Shown piece by piece: positions 58,995 to 64,000 of a stretch of 64,000 nt of DNA. How positions within the stretch are numbered: position 1 is the stretch's first letter; each line of letters opens with the position of its first letter. Source of the stretch: Verrucomicrobiia bacterium (GTDB taxonomy: Bacteria; Verrucomicrobiota; Verrucomicrobiia; Limisphaerales; DSYF01); assembly GCA_035765895.1 (NCBI GenBank), contig DASTWL010000039.1, positions 62,001-126,000 of the forward strand. Reading direction: 5' to 3'. The position numbers and the translations under genes were made by a program. The notes under the pieces were generated by a model. It searched no databases, was not told where the DNA came from, and saw only the letters and a list, made by a program, of their open reading frames with translations.

Positions 58995-60875
58995 ATGGAA
59001 CGCAGCATTCAGAAAAACGGACTGGTGAACTGGCTGGCGCTGCTGGCCGGCGCCGTGACGACCTTTGCGCTGGCCCGAACCGGTCACGCGCTGGCCGGTC
59101 TGTTGACCGCGGGCTTCATGGCCATTGGCGCGCTCATCGCCATCGTGAGCTGGTTCCAGATGCGGCTGGAGGAGCGCGAGAGGGCCGAAAAGCTGGAATT
59201 TGACGAGCTGGCCCGGACCAAGGGCGGGTCCAGCCTGTTTGAAACGCAGGACGCCGGCAATTTTCCCGCCCAACAATCGCGGGAACAGTTTGAAAAGTGG
59301 TTCGTGCCGGCGTTCACCATCATCATCTTCCTCCTGCAAGCCGGCGGCGCCTGGCTCGCGTGGAAGTGGCTCGCCCTGCCAACCACACTCACCGGACTCA
59401 AGCAGCCGATGGTGACGCTGTCGTTGCTGGCGTTGTTCGCGTTAATCCTGTTCCTGCTGGGCAAATTCTCGGCCACGATTGCGCGGCTGGAAAACCACCG
59501 GCTGCTGCGCCCGGGCTCCAGCTACATGTTGCTCTGCGCCTATCTGGCCGCCGTCGGCGCGGGCGCGGTGGCCGGCGTGCAGGCCGGGGTGCCGAATCTC
59601 GATCTGGTGGTGGCGAAGGTGCTGGCCGTTCTGCTCGGCCTGACCGCCGTCGAGACGCTGCTCAATTTGATCCTCGAAATCTACCGGCCGCGCGTGAAGG
59701 GCAAGCTCACCCGGCCGGTTTACGAAAGCCGCCTCGTGGGGTTGCTGGCCCATCCGGAGGACGTTTTCACAACCGCCGCCCACACGTTTGATTACCAGTT
59801 TGGTTTCAAGGTTTCCGACACGTGGATCTTCAAGTTCTTCGAGCGTGCCCTGGGCTGGTTGCTGATCCTGCAATTCGCCGTGCTGCTTCTGTCCACGTGC
59901 GTCGTGTTCGTCGATCCGGGCGAACGCGCCTTGCTGGAACGCTGGGGCAAGCCGGTGGCCGGCCGCAGCGAACTCATGCCTGGCCTGCATTTCAAGTGGC
60001 CCTACCCGATTGACCGTGCCTACCGCTACCGGACCGAACAGGTGCAGGTGTTCACCATCGGTTCGCAGCCGGACCCGACCAAGACCAATTCACCGGTGAT
60101 TTTGTGGAACTTGGCGCATTCCAAGGAGGAACTGCTGCTGGTCGGCAACAAGGACCGGGCTTCGGTGGACAGCGCCAATCAGGCCGCCGGCAAAACCACT
60201 CCGCCGGTCAGCCTGCTGACGGTCAGCTTCCCGGTCCACTACGTCATCAGCGACCTCAAGGCCTGGGTTTATCATCACAAGGATTCCGCGCAGTTGTTGC
60301 AGGACATCGCCACCCGGGAAGTTATCCGCTATCTGGCGGAGTCGGACATCACCGACGTGCTGGCGCGCAACCGGCTGGAATCCGCCGAGTTGCTCCGCCG
60401 GCGCATTCAGGCGGCCGTGGCCGCGGTCCAGCCGAGCCTCGGCGTCACCGTGAACTACATCGGCCTGCAGGACATTCATCCACCGGTCACCGTCGCCTCC
60501 GAGTTTCAAAAGGTCGTCGGTGCCGCGCAGGAAAAGCAGGCGAAGATTCTTGCCGCGCAGGCCGAGGCGATCCGAACGAATGCCATCGCCGGAGCAGATG
60601 CGTTCAAGGCCATTGCCGAGGCGGAAGCCGACCGCCAGCGGGCCGAGGTGAACGTCGGTGCCCGCGCCGCCCTGTTCACGAACCAGATTCCCGCCTACGA
60701 AGCCGCCCCGGCGGTTTACGCGCAGCGCGCCTATTTACAGACGTTCGCGAAGGCCACGGCCAACGCGCGGAAATACATTCTGGTCACCACCAACACGCAG
60801 GACGTGATCGTGTTCGACTTGCAGGACAAAATCAGCCGCGACCTGCTCGACGTGACCGTCCCCACCAAAAAGTAA
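58995..60875 (+). CDS. SPFH (band 7) protein with polytopic membrane domain, HflK-like
   Basis: A 626-residue protein. Residues 1-300 carry about seven membrane helices (LVNWLALLAGAVTTFALA; FTIIIFLLQAGGAWLAW; VTLSLLALFALILFLLG; LLILQFAVLLLSTCVVFV), followed by an SPFH domain from about 310 (FVDPGERALLERWGKPVAG; PGLHFKWPYPIDRAYRYRT) and a long coiled region with EKQAKILAAQAEAIRTNAIA. The end (ILVTTNTQDVIVFDLQDKI) resembles HflK. Bacterial SPFH proteins organise membrane domains and modulate FtsH. Fusion to a multi-helix domain is unusual for HflK. Start ATG 58995. Confidence 0.78.
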   Translation: MERSIQKNGLVNWLALLAGAVTTFALARTGHALAGLLTAGFMAIGALIAIVSWFQMRLEERERAEKLEFDELARTKGGSSLFETQDAGNFPAQQSREQFEKWFVPAFTIIIFLLQAGGAWLAWKWLALPTTLTGLKQPMVTLSLLALFALILFLLGKFSATIARLENHRLLRPGSSYMLLCAYLAAVGAGAVAGVQAGVPNLDLVVAKVLAVLLGLTAVETLLNLILEIYRPRVKGKLTRPVYESRLVGLLAHPEDVFTTAAHTFDYQFGFKVSDTWIFKFFERALGWLLILQFAVLLLSTCVVFVDPGERALLERWGKPVAGRSELMPGLHFKWPYPIDRAYRYRTEQVQVFTIGSQPDPTKTNSPVILWNLAHSKEELLLVGNKDRASVDSANQAAGKTTPPVSLLTVSFPVHYVISDLKAWVYHHKDSAQLLQDIATREVIRYLAESDITDVLARNRLESAELLRRRIQAAVAAVQPSLGVTVNYIGLQDIHPPVTVASEFQKVVGAAQEKQAKILAAQAEAIRTNAIAGADAFKAIAEAEADRQRAEVNVGARAALFTNQIPAYEAAPAVYAQRAYLQTFAKATANARKYILVTTNTQDVIVFDLQDKISRDLLDVTVPTKK

Positions 60876-60890
60876 ATTGAATTCCCAGCT

Positions 60891-61796
60891 ATGAGTCGCA
60901 ATCCCGTCAGCATCACCATCGGTGTTATTCTGCTCTTCGTCTTCATCGTGCTGCTCTTTGTCTTCCAGGTGCGGCAATCGGAGGTCGCCATTGTGACGAC
61001 CTTCGGCAAGCCCACTGGCGCACCGTGCCTGGCGGGACCGCACTTCCGCCTGCCCTGGCCGATCCAGAAGGTTTACAAGTTCGACCAGCGCGTGCAGTCC
61101 TACGAGAGCAAGGAGATCGAAGGCCTGACCAGCGACAGCATCAACCTGCTCGCCCAGGTTTACGTGGGCTGGCACATCACCGATCCCGAGGCGTTCTTCC
61201 CCAAGTTCGGCGGCGACTCGACCGCCGAAGCGGAGCAAAAGGTGCTGGAAGGCATGGTGCGCAGCGCCACCGCCGGCGTCGTCGGCAATCATCCCTTCAG
61301 CGATTTTGTTTCGGCCAGCGGCGGGGCCAAATTCCCCCAGATCGAAAACGAAATCCTCGCGAAGCTGCAAAGCCAGCTCACCACCAACAGTTACGGCCTG
61401 ACCGTGGACTTCCTGGGCCTCAAGAAAATCGGCCTGCCCGAAAGCGTCACGCAATCCGTCTTCGACCGCATGAAGCGCGAACGCGAAGTGCTCTCCAGCG
61501 ATTATGAATCGAAGGGCACTGCCGAGGCGGAGAAGATCCGCTCCAAGGCGGACAGCGACGCGGCCAAGACCCTGGCCAACGCCGAACGCGAGGCCCGCAG
61601 CATTCGCGCCGAGGGCGAAGCCTACGCCGCCCAGGTGCTGCCCACCTTCCAGAAGAATCCCGACCTCGCCGTTTTCCTGCTGCGCCTGGACGCCCTGGAA
61701 CAATCCTTGAAGGAACGCTCCACGCTGATCTTTGACGCGAATACGCCGCCGTTCGACCTGTTCAACGGCGCCTCGACCAACCTCCTTAGCAAGTGA
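60891..61796 (+). CDS. hflC: SPFH protein, HflC-like
   Basis: A 301-residue protein: one N-terminal helix (VSITIGVILLFVFIVLLFVFQ), then the SPFH domain (EVAIVTTFGKPTGAPCLAGP; LLAQVYVGWHITDPEAFFPK) and the coiled tail KADSDAAKTLANAEREARSI. It follows the first SPFH gene by 15 nt and precedes the next by 4 nt. In E. coli HflC pairs with HflK to inhibit FtsH; the order HflK-like/HflC/HflK-like here suggests a three-member complex. Confidence 0.85.
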   Translation: MSRNPVSITIGVILLFVFIVLLFVFQVRQSEVAIVTTFGKPTGAPCLAGPHFRLPWPIQKVYKFDQRVQSYESKEIEGLTSDSINLLAQVYVGWHITDPEAFFPKFGGDSTAEAEQKVLEGMVRSATAGVVGNHPFSDFVSASGGAKFPQIENEILAKLQSQLTTNSYGLTVDFLGLKKIGLPESVTQSVFDRMKREREVLSSDYESKGTAEAEKIRSKADSDAAKTLANAEREARSIRAEGEAYAAQVLPTFQKNPDLAVFLLRLDALEQSLKERSTLIFDANTPPFDLFNGASTNLLSK

Positions 61797-61800
61797 GCGC

Positions 61801-62964
61801 ATGAGCCAGGACCACGATCACCCGCACGATCATTCGCACGAGCCCGAGGGCGGCCACCCGCACGACCACGGGCACGCGCATGCGCGTCCAGCCACGCCCA
61901 CGAGCCGGCCAGCCGAACCGGAAATGCCCCTCGACCCGGGTGCACAGGCCTTGTCCGAAGCGCTCAAGAGCAGCTTCGGCATCGTCAAGATTGTCATGGT
62001 CCTGCTGGTGGGCGTCTTCCTGGTCTCCGGGTTCTTCGTCGTGAACCCGCAGGAGCGCGCCATCATTCTCCGCTTTGGCCGGCCCGTGGGCGAAGGTCAG
62101 AAGGCGCTGCTCGGGCCTGGACTGCACTTCGCCTTTCCGTATCCGGTGGACGAAGTGGTCAAGGTGCCGTTCACCGAGATCCAGCAGGTCACCTCCACCG
62201 TGGGCTGGTTCTTCGTCACACCCGAACAGGAACTCGCCGGCACCGAGCCGCCGCCGATGCCTTCGCTGAATCCCGCCGTGGATGGCTACGTGCTGACCGC
62301 AGATCAAAACATCATCCACTCCCGCGCGGTCCTGAATTATCGCATCGAGGACCCCATCACCTACGTGTTCAACTTTGCCGGCGCATCGAACGCCGTGCTC
62401 AACGCGTTGAACAACGCGCTCGTGCAGGCCGCTTCGGAGTTCAAGGTGGACGACATCCTTTCCCGCGACGTCTTTGGATACAAGGACACCGTGCGCCGTC
62501 ACACCGTTGAGCTGCTGGCCCGGCAAAAAGTCGGCGTGGTGGTCGAGCAGCTCGAGGTTTCCAGCCGGCCGCCGTTGTATCTGAAGACGGATTTTGCCCG
62601 GGTGGCCGACGCCGCACAGAAGCGCGACGACCTGATCAGCGCGGCGCGCACCTACCAGAACCAGGTCATCAGCAAGGCCGACGCCGACGCCAGTTCGCTC
62701 ACCAACACCGCGGAGTCCGACCGCACCTGGTATGTGGAAAGCCTGAAAGCCGAGGCCTCCCGGTTCAAAGACCTGCTGCCGCGCTACGAGGAAAACCCGC
62801 AACTGTTCGTGCAGGCCCGCCTCATGGAAACGCTGGGACGTGTGATGACAAACGTGCAGGACAAGATATACCTTTCCGAGGCCGCCAACGGCAAAACCCG
62901 CGAATTGCGCCTGCTGCTCAATCGCGAACCGCCGAAGATCAAGACCGAAAAGCCCTCGCCTTGA
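61801..62964 (+). CDS. hflK: SPFH protein, HflK-like with His-rich N-terminus
   Basis: A 387-residue protein. The first 28 residues hold ten histidines (DHDHPHDHSHEPEGGHPHDH and on), a likely metal-binding tail facing the cytoplasm. A single helix (VKIVMVLLVGVFLVSGFFVV, about 60-80) is followed by the SPFH domain (NPQERAIILRFGRPVGEGQ; GPGLHFAFPYPVDEVVK; QNIIHSRAVLNYRIEDP) and a coiled tail. ATG 61801 starts 4 nt after hflC. The next gene is a metal-transporting ATPase 30 nt downstream, so the tail could link the complex to metal handling. Confidence 0.85.
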   Translation: MSQDHDHPHDHSHEPEGGHPHDHGHAHARPATPTSRPAEPEMPLDPGAQALSEALKSSFGIVKIVMVLLVGVFLVSGFFVVNPQERAIILRFGRPVGEGQKALLGPGLHFAFPYPVDEVVKVPFTEIQQVTSTVGWFFVTPEQELAGTEPPPMPSLNPAVDGYVLTADQNIIHSRAVLNYRIEDPITYVFNFAGASNAVLNALNNALVQAASEFKVDDILSRDVFGYKDTVRRHTVELLARQKVGVVVEQLEVSSRPPLYLKTDFARVADAAQKRDDLISAARTYQNQVISKADADASSLTNTAESDRTWYVESLKAEASRFKDLLPRYEENPQLFVQARLMETLGRVMTNVQDKIYLSEAANGKTRELRLLLNREPPKIKTEKPSP

Positions 62965-62994
62965 GCGGGCGCCAGTGTTCAACGTTTTAACGCC

Positions 62995-64000
62995 ATGCAA
63001 GTCACATCGCTCCTCAGCCGGGAAGAGCACGGACATCATCACCATCACCATCATCACGATGGCGAAACGTGCGACGCCTGCGGCATCGAGCATTCGCACA
63101 CGCAAATCCGCCTGCAACAGACGCTGATCGGCGTCGTGTTCGTGCTGAACGCCTTCATCGTGGACTGGCTGTTCGAGGGCGGCCACACCGTGGCCAGCGT
63201 CAGCGGCTTCATCGGCGCCATCATCCTGGGCCTGCCCATCATCATGACGGCGGTGAAAGACCTGCGGCTCGGGCTGCTCAGCATCAACGAACTCGTCGCC
63301 ATTGCCGTGCTCGCGGCGTTTGCGAGCGGCGATTACAAGACCGCCGGCGTGGTGGCGTTCTTCATGTTGATGGGTGAAATCATTGAAACCCGCACGGCGG
63401 AAGGGGCGCGGCTGTCCATCGAGTCGCTCATCAAAATCACGCCCACCAAGGCGCGCCGGCTCAAGAAAGACGGCTCCGAGGAGGAAGTTCCCGCCAGCGA
63501 ACTGGCCGTGGGCGATCTCATCCGCATCCGGCCCGGCGACAACGTCGCGGCGGACGGCGTGATTGCGGCGGGCGAAGGCTCGTTCAATCAGGCGACCATC
63601 ACCGGTGAATCACTGCCTGTGGACAAACGCCCGGGCGATCAGGTGTTCGCGGGCACGCAGAACCTGACCGGCGTCCTGGAAATCAAGGTCAGCCGCGCCG
63701 GCACCGACACCACCATCGGCCGGGTGCGGGAACTGATTCTCGCCGCGGAAAAAACCAAGCTCCCGATCATGAAGATCGTGGACCAATACATGGGCTTCTA
63801 CACGCCGCTGGTGCTGGTCATCGGCGCGCTGGTGTGGGCCTTCACCCGCGATCTCGAACGCGTCATCGCCGTGCTCGTCGTGGCCTGCCCGTGCGCGTTC
63901 ATCCTCGCCACGCCAACGGCGATGGTGGCTGCCCTGTCCGCCGCGGCGCGTCTGGGCATTCTCATCAAGAACGTCGCGGACATCGAAGCCGCCGCCAAAA
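62995..64000 (+). CDS. P1B-type heavy-metal ATPase, truncated by window end
   Basis: At least 335 residues, running off the window. The N-terminus has eight consecutive histidines (14-21) and a CDAC motif (26-29), a metal-binding tail. Then come membrane helices (TLIGVVFVLNAFIVDWLF; IGAIILGLPIIMTAVKDL), the actuator motif TITGESLPVDK (TGES at 203-206), and the transport helix with CPC (298-300, VACPCAFIL). This is a P1B ATPase of the Zn/Cd/Pb or Cu class; the metal cannot be told from CPC alone. The phosphorylation DKTG lies beyond the window. Start ATG 62995. Confidence 0.9.
   Translation, partial: MQVTSLLSREEHGHHHHHHHHDGETCDACGIEHSHTQIRLQQTLIGVVFVLNAFIVDWLFEGGHTVASVSGFIGAIILGLPIIMTAVKDLRLGLLSINELVAIAVLAAFASGDYKTAGVVAFFMLMGEIIETRTAEGARLSIESLIKITPTKARRLKKDGSEEEVPASELAVGDLIRIRPGDNVAADGVIAAGEGSFNQATITGESLPVDKRPGDQVFAGTQNLTGVLEIKVSRAGTDTTIGRVRELILAAEKTKLPIMKIVDQYMGFYTPLVLVIGALVWAFTRDLERVIAVLVVACPCAFILATPTAMVAALSAAARLGILIKNVADIEAAAK

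Noticed and set aside
61786-63186. 466-residue minus-strand open frame opposite hflK and the ATPase
   Set aside because: Shadow of two genes with clear SPFH and P1B motifs.

Overview
The window reads as a chromosomal piece of a GC-rich Verrucomicrobiota bacterium, most likely Limisphaerales (Pedosphaera-like). This is inferred from gene content: secreted beta-barrel and DUF11-type proteins with a C-terminal FYRVRLNP-like ending, a full MoxR/DUF58/Bat gene set, a GH35 beta-galactosidase with signal peptide, dispersed palindromic repeats, and a sigma-54-type promoter before a small exported protein. There is no rRNA to confirm it. Most of the window is housekeeping DNA in short, tightly packed operons on both strands, with three tRNA genes (Arg-CCT, Ser-GCT, Asp-GTC).

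Layout. 42-3271: a MazF/PemK-like toxin-antitoxin pair, a zinc-ribbon/TPR protein, a lone sufD and tRNA-Arg. 3406-15436: adenylate-forming enzyme, HAD phosphatase, tRNA-Ser, trpE, an M50 membrane protease, sixA, mrp, an outer-membrane protein and mfd. 15443-17221: a membrane cytochrome c divergent from recF. 17366-26752: a 9.4-kb defence island, hsdM / GxxExxY nuclease-like gene / hsdS / TIR protein / two unknown genes / hsdR, set between recF and trpS. 26815-32992: trpS, an esterase, kdsD, a SYLF protein, pheA and scpBA. 33103-33350: a candidate small RNA and tRNA-Asp. 33830-45468: moxR, a GYF/zinc-ribbon protein, GH35, a repeat cluster, then DUF58-batX-batA-batB-batC-batD-batE with 4-nt stop/start overlaps at most junctions. 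45636-56932: a sigma-54-type promoter and DUF5666-like protein, ridA, a CDP-alcohol phosphatidyltransferase, mtnP, a surface-protein pair, an ABC-F ATPase, a DUF4160/DUF2442 pair, obg, rpmA, rplU, a Xer recombinase and msrC. 56943-64000: purC, an ABC-2 permease, three SPFH-domain proteins and a P1B metal ATPase cut by the window end.

The most interesting parts are: (1) the type I restriction island, in which a GxxExxY gene flanked by inverted arrays of a 10-bp repeat sits between hsdM and hsdS, and a TIR-domain protein plus an unknown two-gene unit sit between hsdS and hsdR; (2) a run of three SPFH proteins with a His-rich N-terminus feeding into a P1B ATPase that carries a natural octahistidine; (3) a promoter-proximal 70-nt RNA candidate with paired ends and a copy of the 16S anti-Shine-Dalgarno core; (4) dispersed palindromes inserted in frame inside the DUF58 gene; (5) a recurring promoter layout in which the -10 box ends 5-10 nt before the start codon, suggesting widespread leaderless or near-leaderless transcripts.

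All functions are assigned by reading motifs in translated sequence. No database search was run, so family names are recognition and the less common ones are flagged.
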